DNA from: Rotaria socialis
Lineage: Eukaryota > Rotifera > Eurotatoria > Philodinida > Philodinidae
DNA length: 64,000 bases
Direction of reading: 5' to 3'
NCBI GenBank assembly: GCA_905331475.1
Contig: CAJNYU010000016.1
Span: 1 to 64,000, forward strand
Position 1 is the first letter of the stretch. The number at the start of each line of letters is the position of its first letter. This document shows, piece by piece, positions 1 to 11,040 of the stretch. A program made the translations under genes and the position numbers. The notes under the pieces are model-generated. The model did not search any database. It had not been told where the DNA came from and saw nothing but the letters and a program-made list of their open reading frames with translations.

Positions 1-110
1 GATGTTTCATTTTAGATGCATTTGGATGCGTTTTCTCACAGTATTTCAAACGCATCCTAAATGCGTTTGAAAACGCGTTTTCATGCCATAGATTTTCACA
101 TGGGTAGACT
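1..110. repeat. Inverted repeat built from AAACGCAT-like words
   Basis: The segment carries the word AAACGCAT and its complement several times in both orientations (around 6-35 and 48-85), so it could fold on itself. It looks like one end of a foldback element cut by the window edge. No coding potential is visible. Confidence 0.45.
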
Positions 111-552
111 GTTAATTTCAGGCTGTTTGTTAACAGCTGTGTCACGCGGAACTATTGTAACAGAAGAAACTGACAGAGATGACCAGGGTTGATGCCTTTC
201 CCATGTTAACCACATGCGGTTTCTCTTTTAAAACGTTTCTTCGATATATTCAAAGATCAGGCATTTCTCTGAAAGAAGTGTGTCGAGATGCCGTGTCTCT
301 CTGCTAGATGTCTCGTCTCTTTTGGAGAGGGAGGTAGTATTGAAATTTTCTGAGGTATATTGACTTCTTTTGGAATTTCTAGCTTGTCTTTGTACTTCTG
401 CAGTTTGCGCGATATCTAGGTATGTGACACTGCTGCATCATTTGGTCATCCGTGGATAGTCACATCACTTTACAGACCTTAATAAACTTTCTGGGCGATA
501 GAACCACATTTAGGCCTGAGATGGATGCAATCTGGCCTGTGCAACGTTCGGT
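111..552. other. Non-coding stretch, nothing recognised
   Basis: Mixed-composition sequence with many stop codons in all frames. I see no gene, RNA or repeat that I can name. Confidence 0.5.
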
Positions 553-760
553 TGAACCGGTTGACCCTCATAGACCCTGGCAGATCCTGGTAGACCCTGG
601 TAGACCCTGGCAGACCCTGGTAGACCCTGGCAGACCCTGGTAAATTTAAGATAATGAAAAAAATATAGAAAAATAATTGTAGACCCTAGTAGGCCCTGGT
701 AAATTTAAAATAATGAAAAAAATATAGAAAAATAGTTGTAGACCCTAGTAGACCCTGGTA
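553..760. repeat. Two-level minisatellite (TAGACCCTGG units)
   Basis: About eight near-perfect copies of a 10-bp unit, TAGACCCTGG or CAGACCCTGG, run from about 563 to 640. A longer unit of about 60 bp (an AT-rich spacer ending in GTAGACCCTAGTAG) is then repeated at about 641-700 and 701-760, so the short unit is nested in a longer one. The small open frame across it is only repeat-derived. Confidence 0.85.
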
Positions 761-793
761 GACCTATTCTGGTTATTGTTCAAGAGAGAATTA

Positions 794-2873
794 CTAGGGA
801 ATTGATTTTATTTCAATTACTTTGTAATTCATTTGCGTCATCCAGTGAATTGTTGTAGTAATGAATGTTCTGTATACCTATAAATCAAAAATATATTAAT
901 AGAAAGTCTTGCAAACATATTATACACAAGTTTCTTACGTCTATAAAATAATCTTTGACAGATTCGTAACGTCGACTTGCTGCTCGTGATAAACAATTAT
1001 CAATTTCATTAAGTTCAATAAATTTAGTAAATTCATTATAAAGTTCATTTACTTGATTATCATCATAAATTAATTCAGCTAAATAAGTTGAAGCGTGTTC
1101 CATACTTTGATAGCATTTCAGAAGATCGCATGTTGGCTTTTGAAGTTGTTCAGCATATGGTTTAGTTATACAAAATACACGATTCGCAACAATAAGAGGA
1201 ATAACAAAATCAATATCAGTTAAAGCTTTTCCGTAACTTCGTGCAAGACCACTTGTTTCAGAATCACTACTTTCAACTAAATAATCTAAACCAATAATAA
1301 AACCAAAAAAGACTTGTTTAAATACGATGATTGATGTGTGTTTATCAACCCAACGTGTTTCACATAATTTCACAAGATGTCGACGTTTTGTTTCATTATT
1401 GGTAGATTCAATAGCTTTAGCAAGCATTGATTTTCTTTTTGATGATCCATTTATAAAACTTATAATAGATTTAATCAAGCCAAAAAAAATTTTAATTTGT
1501 TGAAGTTTACAAGCGACAGCAAGAACTAAGTTAAGTGAATGTTTTGAACAATGAACATAATTTGCACGTGGTACAATATCTCTTATCAATTTTTGCACTC
1601 CACCTAATCTACCAGCAACAACATTTGCACCGTCGTAGCCTTGGCCTGAAAATATGTAAAATGAGTATACTTTCATTAATAATTTGAAAAATATACCACG
1701 ATTTTTTTCTATTTTAAGACCAGACGCTTGAATAAATGTTGTGATTGCTTTTGCAATATCAGCAGCAGTTGTATCAGATAAAGCTACAAAGCCAAGAAAG
1801 ACTTCTTTTATTGAAATATCATTTTCGTCGGATACAAAACGTATTGAAATTGATAATTTCTCTGTACCGGATATATCTGCTGTTTCATCAGCAATAATAG
1901 CATAAAATTTCTCTGTACTAATTACTTCATTTAATAATTTATTCTTGATTAACATTGCACAAATTTTAACTAATTCATTTTGTGTTTGCCAACTTAAATA
2001 TGTAGCATTTTTTTGATGATGATTTAAATATTTTTGTAGTGCTTGGTCACCAGCGTCAGCTGCAAATAACACTAATGATTTAAAATTACCAGGATTGGTG
2101 TTATTATCATCTAAAATCCCATTTTCATCATTACCCCTAAATGCAATATTTTGTCTTGACAAGAATAAAGTACATTTAATTATACTTGCCAGTATTCTTC
2201 TGTTTTCATTTTGTTGTTGTTCATTAATATTATTTAATAGTATATTCACATCTGAATTCGTATGCGCATATCGCGAAACGCATTCTGTTGCTTGACTGAC
2301 AGATAACTTATGATAATTACATTCATTATGATTGGATAAGTATTCCGTCGCATCTTTCAGTGATCTTAATGGTTTATTAATAAGTTGACCAAGAGATTGA
2401 TTTTCACCTTTTCTTGAAAACAAAACACAATATCGACAATAAATACCTTGATGCATTTTTGAGTAACTAAGCCAAGAATATCTAACAAGCCATGAATGAT
2501 GACATACTGATCTTCTTTTCCCACTTTGTTCGATTTTTGGATAATTATAATTTGATGGTGAAATCCACGGTTTCGTTAATAATCGATTTAATAATGAAAA
2601 ATTATTTTTAGCTGCATTATTTGAAACATATAAACCAATAACATCTGTATAAGCCGATATACTAATAGTAGTGTCATGATGTTGACTAACAGATAAAGGT
2701 GGAATAGTGACTGATATTACATCATTATCAATGATTTCGTAGCCGTTATTATTGTTTGTACCGTAAAAATGAGTTGTTGTCGTTGATGCGTCTGAATTAT
2801 TTTCATCAACATCGTTTCTTTGTCTCTTATTTGATACAAAGTACATACTTATATCCTGATACTTCTTATTCAT
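794..2873 (-). CDS. hAT-type transposase (zinc finger plus DUF4371, ZMYM1-like), C-terminally truncated
   Basis: A BED/TTF-like zinc-finger region in the N-terminal third includes the signature GIYCRYCVLF. It is followed by a DUF4371-type RNase-H-like core. The first catalytic Asp lies in IIADETADIS and the second in GQGYDGANV. The start is taken at MNKKYQDIS, since related proteins begin near such a motif; an upstream Met exists 20 codons earlier. A 51-bp intron (1646-1696, GTATAT...TTTCAG) is in frame and readable; removing it restores the family motif NRGQGYDGA. A second intron (878-938) leads to a short last exon ending at 794. The hAT C-terminal dimerisation domain with the third acidic residue is absent, so the protein is probably inactive or a domesticated remnant. 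Confidence 0.75.
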
Positions 2874-3119
2874 TTTTTTTGCAATGAATGAATCAAAAAG
2901 TGTTCTGCTTATAAAATATGAATCAGAATACATTAGAAAGTATTTATAATTATGTACATAATTTATTTAATTAACAATAATCATTACAAGCATCGAGCAT
3001 TATAAACAAACAATTTACGCTAATTGATAAACATACATGTTAGCCCAAACACAAAATATATCAAGAATATTTCTCTTATGTTAAAATGAGCTGAAAAAAT
3101 TTATACGACAACTTTTTCC

Positions 3120-3149
3120 GGGGGGGGGGGGGGGGGGCCCCGGGGGGGN

Positions 3150-3216
<67 letters not shown>

Positions 3217-3219
3217 CCC
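3120..3219. other. Poly-G / poly-C tract with an N, probable assembly artefact
   Basis: About 18 G, then CCCC, then G, one N at 3149, then about 65 C interrupted by a single T. It sits just inside the hAT terminus. A true G-rich sub-terminal region may exist, but its length and symmetry are likely sequencing or assembly artefact. Confidence 0.8.
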
Positions 3220-3329
3220 GGCTGCGTCACTGCATGAAAATAAGATAATTCGTCTTCTTCACTAAATTATATTCTACATTTTATAATCAATCATATAACG
3301 GATTTCATTATAATTTTATTTTTTTTCCA

Positions 3330-4560
3330 AATATGTGCACTTATTATATAAACATGTTTCACTTTAATCTTTAATTGTTAATTCTAAAACTTTTTAAATC
3401 CATAATCCATTGGATTTTTTTATTTAAACTTCTTTATTTTGTATACATATGTTTCGCTTTATAGAATCGCATTAGTTTAGTCATTTATCTTAGACTGTAA
3501 ATCTACTTATATATGAATAATTCTTTTTTTTTCTATTTTAAGAATTCCCATTTTTTACATAAACCAATTCGCTTGATTCTATTCTTCGAATATTTGTCCT
3601 TTTTTGTATAAATATGTTTCCCTTCATATTATTTATAGTCATATGATCATTTATTTGAGACTTTAAAGCTAATTCAAACTATAAAAGATGAATTCTTCAT
3701 TATTATAACTAATGCCCTTTTTATATTATCATGCATGCCAGTTGATATTAAATTATTCCAACCAAAAAATGTTTTAAATAAGAGAATTCACTTGATCTTT
3801 CTTTTTAGAACTATTTGTTCTTGCTATGTAAATATGTTTCGTTTGCAATTATCCTATTCCTCTACTCATTTATTTCAGACTGTAAAATTATTTTTAGATA
3901 AAAGACTTTTTATTTATTTTTAGAATCGTCCGTTTCATTGTTTTTTTTATAGAAAATACTTTCACCTGATATTATATCATTAATTCTAAAATTTTTAAAT
4001 AAAACAATTCATTTATTTTTTTAATATTTTTGTTTCTTGTAATAACCTGTTTCATTAAATATTATCTCATTCCTCTACTCACTTATTTTACATTGTAAAA
4101 TTATTAATATATAAAACACGATTTTTAATCTGTTTAGGAATTCTCTTTTTTATGTAAACATGGTTCATTTGATACAGTCTTATTAATGCTAATTTGCTTT
4201 ACTATATATATATATATATATATATTAGTTCATATAATCGAAAACAAAAAACAAAAAAATCCAATTTTTTTTACCGTTTGTAGCTGTTATATAAACATAT
4301 TTCATGTCTTATTATCTCATTAGTTTTAGGAAAATGATTTTAGCTGTTAAATGTAATTAAATAAAATAATTATTTTGTATTTTCTTCTACATTTATATTT
4401 GTTATATAAACGTGTTTAACCTTTTCTTAACTTGTTCATTTTGTAATTTGTTGGCTAATTCGTATAGTTAATGGAATAAAATGTTTTTTTTTGAACATTT
4501 GTAAAAGTTATATAAATAAGTACACTAAATTATTGATTTTATATTTTTTTTGGTTTATTT
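3330..4560. repeat. Highly diverged tandem array (about eight units)
   Basis: The core ATAAACATGTTTCATTT recurs near 3350, 3447, 3620, 3832, 4043, 4163, 4293 and 4410, often followed by CTCATT and by TTTAGACTGTAAAATTA. Spacing varies from about 97 to 212 bp, so units have lost or gained segments. An (AT)n run lies at about 4204-4226. No coding signal is seen. This may be an old satellite or a decayed element. Confidence 0.55.
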
Positions 4561-4861
4561 TAGATCGTATTCAGTATAATAATTATTTAACAATAAAAAA
4601 AACTTGAACGATTGATTAAAAGAAAGTCATCAAGTTTTGGACTATCTAAAGTTTCTTACTTAGTGTCAACTATATCTTCGCTAAGTTGTACAGAAGATTT
4701 AGCTTGAAAGAAACTTCTTTTTCTTGATTATCTCACCAAGTTAAGAGATATACATTTTTCTCACAAAGGAGTTTAAGCAATACTTAGTTTATATACTTGC
4801 TTAGTCTCAACGAGAAATTTAAACTACTAAAATTAAAAATATTTTGTAAAATTTCATTAAA

Positions 4862-6636
4862 TTGAATATTCTTCGTAAAAAAACAACTTCGTCAAAAGTT
4901 AAAACACGAAAGGAAGCCTATAAACGAAAACAACAAGTTCGTTCATATGCTGCCATTCATTTATGGCGAATTTTACTTCTAACAATAAAAGCTGTTCACA
5001 AATTTTCACGTTATAAACATAAAAATGGAGTTACCATGTGTGTATCAAGAAGATTTAGTACAGTAGAATCAGATTTAAATCATTCATATTCTCTTAATTA
5101 TTGTAATAATACACAGATACAATATAAATCTGTGAATCTATTAAAAATGAAAGAAGAGTGCGTTGATCTAATCATCATCCAAAATACTACTAAAAAAATT
5201 GTATCTAAAGTGTGTCGTCTTGATTACGAACGAAAGAGACAAATGCAGAATCGAAAACAAAAACTAGCGTCAAATACTTGTATGAATACCAAATCATTGA
5301 TTATAAAGCATAGGCGACAGAGAATTTGGTCAAATAACAAATATTCTCAAAATTCTCAGTTTCGAGAAGAAAAAAATCAAAATGCAATAAAATACTTTCG
5401 AGATAAGTATAATAATAATAATAATTTTCGTATGAAAGAAAAGGAGCGGATAAAAACACATATGTCATTGAAATATCATAATAACGCTAAATTTCGTGTT
5501 CAAAATAATACGCAAGCAAGCAGACGAACATTAAATAAATATCATAATAATACAACAGTTCGTAGTAAAATAAAAACAAGATCAAAGATTGATATGTTAC
5601 ATAAATATCATGCCAATTCAGATTTTCGAAATCAATATAAAGCACGTATGAAGACTGACGTTTTGAAACGATATTATACTAATCACTCGATACGATTGAA
5701 AGCGATTCAACGTGCATTGAGAATTCGTATCATAAAAATAATACATTGATGACCAGAAATTTAAGACAACTTTATAATCAACGTAGATGTATTTTAAAAA
5801 AAGATGCTACTATTCAAAGTCATCAATGTATACTGAAACACGGTAATTTATATATACAGAATATAAAAGAATTTCGAAAAATTATTCAAAATGGGCCAGA
5901 TTATGTTTGTATATCATGTGGATTAGCACTTTTTCGTAATCAGGTAATACCATTCATTAAAGAAAAATATATAAAAGAAAGTATGACGTTTGAAGTAAAG
6001 AAAAAAATTCGATCTTACTTTAATCATATATCGTTTACAGAACAGCAATTGCCTAGTCGAGTATTGTTGAGTAAATTGGAAGTTTCTGAAATTCCATCTG
6101 AATTAAAAAGATTAAATAATCTTGAAAAACATTTAGTTGCATTACGTTTACCATTTATGAAAATCGTAAATTTAACATCTGGAAAAATTCCTAGTAGATT
6201 ATCACAAAAAAAGTACTAAAGGGCCACTTCATTGTGTACCATCTGATGTACAGGATACGGTAACAACGTTGCCTAGACCAGTCAATAAATCTATGATGGT
6301 TCGCTTGCAATTAAAACGAAGATTAAAATATAAAGCAATATGGGAAGAACAATTAATAAATCCACATGTAAAAGATGCGTTATTAATTTTAAAACAGTTG
6401 CATCCTGGATATAATAATATACAGATTAATGAAATTGATGAAAGTTATCTTACTTCTGATAAAGATAACAATGTTGAAAATAATACTAATTCACTGATTG
6501 AAACAATGAGTGTTGATACATTTGAAAAAGAAAATTCAATTGAAGAAATAGCAATATCTAATGAAAATCATTTAAAATCATTAGCATTAGGTGATATTGG
6601 TAATAATAATAGTGACGAAGAAATTGCTTGGTCAAG
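4862..6636 (+). mobile_element. Helitron remnant: repeat-rich N-terminal part and DUF6570-type region
   Basis: Three open segments in different frames belong together. The first (4862-5748) is basic and has five copies of a repeat of about 22 residues with the pattern KYHNNxxFRxKxKxR. The second (5746-6219) contains GPDYVCISCGLALFRNQV and LEKHLVALRLPFMKI, the hallmark of the DUF6570 region that precedes the Helitron_like_N domain. The third (from about 6216 through 6269-6640) continues with KGPLHCVPSDVQDTVTTLPR, again Helitron-typical. At least two frame changes separate the pieces. The Rep and helicase domains are absent; the element stops abruptly near 6636, where glutathione S-transferase sequence begins. 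Confidence 0.75.
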
Positions 6637-7373
6637 TGCCCGTACTAGAATTGGAAGATGGAACCCAAATACCTCAATCTTTTGCGATTGCGCGCTATGT
6701 AGCACATGAATCAGGCTTGGCCGGTAAAATCAACCTTGAATCGGCTAAAATTGACGCTGCTAAGGTGAAATAAAACGGCCCGTAAACGGCCTGAAACGGC
6801 ATAAAAACGATGTAAAACGTTAAAAAACGGCGCCGCTTTCCGTCAGCTCGGAAAACGAAGAGAATAGTGTTAAAAGCGATGACCGTTTTCTAGCAAAAAA
6901 AAACGGCCCGTAAAACGAGCTGACGGATTACGGCGAAATAGGGTGAAAATTAATGCCGTTTTATGTCGTTTTATAGCCGTTTCCGATGACCTTTCAGACG
7001 GCAGGATGATCCTCCTGGGTGTTGTTGCACTCAATTTGATATGAATGAGATGTTTCTCAACCGAGTTATATTCGAAAAGAATGGAGAAAGGAAAGTACAA
7101 GAACTGTAAAAATTCTTAGACAACGATCTATTTGTTCATGTTAAGAAGTTGATGAAATTGAAGAAAGTTTATAGTACAAATGCAACTTATTTCGTCGGTG
7201 ATCATTTATTATGGGCCGATCTTTTTGTTTATCAGTTCATGGATCGAGTTATAAGGGAGGCACCCCAGGTCAAAAACAAATTAAATGAATATTTCAAGGA
7301 AATGTTTGATACTATCAATGAAAATCCAGAAATAGAAAGATATTTGAACGAACGACCAGACACGCCATTTTAG
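6634..7373 (+). pseudogene. Glutathione S-transferase, sigma-like, broken
   Basis: A first exon piece (about 6637-6764) encodes GQVPVLELEDG followed by IPQSFAIARYVA and GLAGK, the end of the thioredoxin-like domain of sigma-class GSTs. It ends at a plausible donor, AAG/GTGAAA. A second piece (about 7040-7373) encodes the C-terminal helical domain with YFVGDHLLWADLFVYQ and ends in RPDTPF, the usual GST finish. The N-terminal residues, including the catalytic Tyr region, are missing and replaced upstream by Helitron sequence. An in-frame TAA lies near 7107. A foldback element occupies the intron. It cannot encode a working enzyme. Confidence 0.8.
6771..7018. mobile_element. Foldback element made of AAACGG words
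   Basis: AAACGG occurs five times on the plus strand and CCGTTT three times within 250 bp, arranged so that the left and right halves are complementary (TTCCGTCAGCTCG pairs with CGAGCTGACGGA). The right end, ATCCTCCTGG, resembles the end of the foldback at 36554-37026. It interrupts the glutathione S-transferase remnant in its intron. The left terminus is not clear. Confidence 0.6.
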
Positions 7374-8337
7374 AATAGAGACAATGCAGTAAATGTATCA
7401 ATTGCAATCTAAACTTCTTCTAGACAATCATTTTCTCGAAGTTAATGCACCGAAAAAGCGTTCATTTCAATGAAAACGTTTCAATAAAAATAATTTATGA
7501 AAGATTGAAAAAGACCTAAAAAAACAATTAAGATCTTAGCATTATGTAGTATTTATAGATCAAAACCAGATCTGTGTGTCGGTGATGAGTGTGGGATCGC
7601 AGAGTCTTTTTTTATACTTGCATTCACATCCATCTCCACACTTTATTAACTATCCTTTAGACTAGTTAAATATGAAGAATCGGACTCTTTGATACAAAAA
7701 GAAATCTCATGCAATTGTTGATGATTCCTATCTCAAATGCATATCGATTCAAATCTGAGTTTAAAATAGTCATCAATATTTTTCGAGACTGAAAGTGGAT
7801 TGCATTCTACATTAACTAAAACACTCACCGTGCATGCCTCCAGACATAGTGGTATCATTTATTATTGGAAAGTACACTCTTGCTTAGGGTGTGGTTGAAG
7901 CAGAGACACCCGCACCCTCAAGAAATCCTATCTTCCACTTCGATCAAACCTATTCCAAAAGAAATTTATAATTGAATTCTGTGTATCAGGGTGAGATTTT
8001 CAACAAAGAAACAATTTAAACATCGAAGTTCTATTTTTTATCATACTATTTAATAAAGCAAAAAAGGATAATCATGGAAGAGAGTTAATAAATCATTTTG
8101 AGTATTCCTGTAGTCTTCTCGATAGTTTTCTATGACAATAGACGAATGTAAAATAGGATGTGATTTTTTTTATCATCATTTAAACCGTTTCTTGTTGATG
8201 GATCGTCTATTACAAAATGGAAGATATGCATAGCACTAACAACAACAACAAAGAAACAAAGCATACTTAATCAGGACGGCACGGCTGCTCATTCAATATA
8301 AATATACCGAACACACAATAACGTATCACATTCAATC
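7374..8337. other. Intergenic, no gene recognised
   Basis: AT-rich spacer between the GST remnant and an F-box gene. A polyadenylation-like AATAAA at about 7482 may belong to the former GST gene. I see nothing else to name. Confidence 0.5.
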
Positions 8338-9586
8338 ATGAATTCTTCAACTGTTCATTTTCTTGATTTGCCTGATGAAATGCTTATTGAAATTTTCAAT
8401 AAACTTTCAACTGTCGATGTACTCAATTCAATTTGGGGTGTTAATCAACGACTCGGTCGATTGGCACGTGATGCCAGATTTACGCATTCTCTTGATTTAA
8501 CAACGAAACAATCCTATGATGAACGATGTTCCATATCGGATGTTATGCTAGATCGATTATGTTCACACATATTACCTCAAATTCATGACAAAATCAAATC
8601 TCTTTTTGTTGAGCCGTCATCAATGCAACGGATTCTTCGTGCGTGTGCTTATCCTAATCTTCATCGATTAACTTTGAGTTCAATCGAATCTAAAGATTTT
8701 ATAAAGTATTTATCAGGTATGAAGTTTTCTTGAGAAATAAATTCAACCTTTGTAAATGATTTTGTATTTAGATAATTCACCTGTGTTACGTATCTTTAAA
8801 CAAATTACAGATCTTAAAATCTCTACTATTGAATATTACAACAATCGATCACAAATACACTTGAATACGAAAACGTTACACGTCTTTTTTCGGTCTGTCA
8901 GCGTTTAGCTCATTTGAAAATCAACGGAAAACGTCTTAGATCCTATTCGTTGTTACCAGAAGAATATGCTTTACCATTAACCATGTGTTTGTCATCGACT
9001 ATAATTAAATTAGAAGTTAATGTACGTACAATAGATGATTGTTTGCGTCTGCTTGATGGACGTTTCAATCAAACGAAAATTTTAAACGTTATTATTGATT
9101 CTATTGATACTCCATTGTTGAACATTAATAGTCAGGTAGTGAATTTGTTCTTTCGTCTGAAACTGTTAGTTAATGGATTTCGTTTTTATTTTCTAGTATA
9201 TTCTACCTAATTTAACAACATTCTTCTTGGCTACACGTAATCCTACAGAAGAATATGATAATGCAATAGTGCCATTGCTTCGACGAATGGAGAATTTAGA
9301 AACACTCATGCTATTTCTTCTTGTTGGAAATCGACCAAAATTTATTGATGATGTTCATCTTAGTGAAGAAATACTTATTCATATGCCACGACTGGAAAAA
9401 TTTATTTTTAATATCACAACAATTGACGATGTTGTCGAAATCGACTACTGGCTGAAGACAGATGATATTGAAGAGACATGGATTTTCAATGATGGTCTTC
9501 CTTATTTTCAATGTCGTATTGATATTTTTAAGAATGGTATTGGCCGATGTCGTCTCTGTTCAATTCCATTCATTGAATCATCTTAA
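8338..9586 (+). CDS. F-box / leucine-rich protein, bdelloid-type family, frame disturbed
   Basis: Exon 1 (8338-8716) starts MNSSTVHFLDLPDEMLIEIF, an N-terminal F-box, and ends at TCAG/GTATGA. A 55-bp intron ends at about 8771. The next part reads QITDLKIS and then needs a change of frame between about 8830 and 8900 to reach LFSVCQRLAHLKING, so the gene carries a frameshift or an unrecognised splice. Another intron (about 9136-9197) leads to YILPNLTTFFLATRNP and a final exon ending at 9586. The body is LRR-like with the motif HMPRLEKFIFNI. F-box proteins select substrates for SCF ubiquitin ligases; the substrate is unknown. It may be a recent pseudogene. Confidence 0.65.
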
Positions 9587-10633
9587 TTGTATCCTTAACT
9601 ATCTGTAATGTTTTTAGTTAAGTTTTCTTTTTGTTTAAACAAAATAAATCTAACTCTACTATCACATATTCTGCTTCTGTTGTGAGCTACGTACATTAAG
9701 ACAAATAAGTACCATAGTCACATTGAACAATCGGAAGCAGAACAGAATTCGATTCTTAGAATATAACCACGTATATATCGAGTGTAAGTGTGGCTGTTGT
9801 TTTATTTAAGGACTTTGCTATTTAAATGATTCTTTTAATTCATTTTTCGACTGTTTGATTGACATTTTCTGGATTTATTCTTCATAGTCTCATCACTCGT
9901 TTCTTATTCAATCGATTACAGGCAATTGATTCCTCGAGTGACATTGGATGCATTTTTGTTTAAGCGTAAAAATACAAAGATCGCACTTTTAAACTTTATA
10001 GTCAGTTATTGCAATATTTTCATAACGTGAACGCTGTTTTGATTTCATTAACAGTTTTGCCTCTATATATCTATAAAAGAAACGTGGTCATGCTTTCTTG
10101 AGTTTGAATACTAGAATTCCAAGTTTGTGTTCATTTTTCAGTAACTGATAACCGATCTCTACGCTTTCGAGCCATTCATCAACAACAAACATCAATACGC
10201 ATATGGGTAAACGAATAAGTAGAATCTTTAAAGTCACCATTGCCTTTGTCTTAAACCACGATTAAATTAGAGTAGCTACCTATAGAGATCGAGATTGAAT
10301 CAGATTTAAACAAATGACGAGTAGTAAGTTATTTCTTTCAAATATTAGCAGCAACAGCGATTATAGTAGAATTTTTCTTGGCTCCATTTGTCAATGACAC
10401 TCTCTTATCTTCACATTATAAAACAGATCTTTATTTTACGATCTCTTTGTATCTTCTCTAGATTCAAAAAGAAAATATTAAAGAATATGTTTTTTTTAAA
10501 CAAAACTGAATATTTCTTTCTTTCTCTTGTTATTCCTTGCAAAATGTGACGTTGGCAGTTGTCACAATGTTTTACAACTTGGAATATCAAATGGAAAGTT
10601 CGAAATAGAATAAAATATTGCGATGGAATTCGA
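9587..10633. other. Intergenic, no gene recognised
   Basis: AT-rich sequence. An AATAAA at about 9640 fits polyadenylation of the F-box gene. No coding or repeat structure was recognised in the remainder. Confidence 0.5.
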
Positions 10634-11040
10634 TTACGATGGTTGCTCTAATTCGTCAATCTGCACTTTCATGACATATTCTTTAACATGATTTGGCAAT
10701 AAAGATAGTAAATTTTCAATGAATATATGTTCATTTTGTGTCCATTGGCCAGGATGATCAAATACGCAAGGTTCTAATGTTCCCCAGAGTATTCCATCTT
10801 GAATAATATGACCATGCATAACAGCTCGATGACCACAAAAACGACTTTCAAAATCTCGATTGCGCATTTCAGGCGAAGTTGTTTCAACATCTTCAACATA
10901 AACAGAAGGTTAACGCGCCAATGCTATATTATAAAGTGAATCATCATCAATAAAAGATTTCTCTTCGATCCACTTTGTTTGAAAAAATTCCTTTGATTTT
11001 AAATTTGACCTTTCCCATAAAAATGCCATTAGGCAACGTC
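10634..11040 (-). pseudogene. Unrecognised coding remnant
   Basis: A minus-strand frame runs from about 11040 to 10634 with coding-like composition. Segments include AFLWERSNLK, FFQTKWIEEKSF, CGHRAVMHGHIIQDG and WTQNEHIFIENLLSLLPNHV. One in-frame stop lies near 10912. The second half (78 residues) is fully open. I do not recognise the family. It could be the last exon of a real gene if the stop is an intron artefact, but no splice pair was found. Confidence 0.4.

Larger units (their letters stand above)
794..3232 (-). mobile_element. hAT DNA transposon, 5' end present, 3' end lost
   Basis: Read on the minus strand, the element starts at 3232 with CAGTGACGCAGCC, a typical hAT terminal inverted repeat. 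It passes through a G/C homopolymer tract and an AT-rich leader, then enters a transposase gene. The matching right terminus was not found below 880, so the 3' end, including the last part of the transposase, is missing. An 8-bp target duplication would begin with the flank CATGAAAA (3233-3240), but no partner copy was seen. Confidence 0.65.

Noticed and set aside
553-760. CRISPR-like array
   Set aside because: Units are 10 bp without unique spacers, and the genome is eukaryotic; this is a minisatellite.
3120-3219. G-quadruplex or regulatory C-tract
   Set aside because: Length, symmetry and the embedded N point to an assembly artefact inside a hAT terminus.
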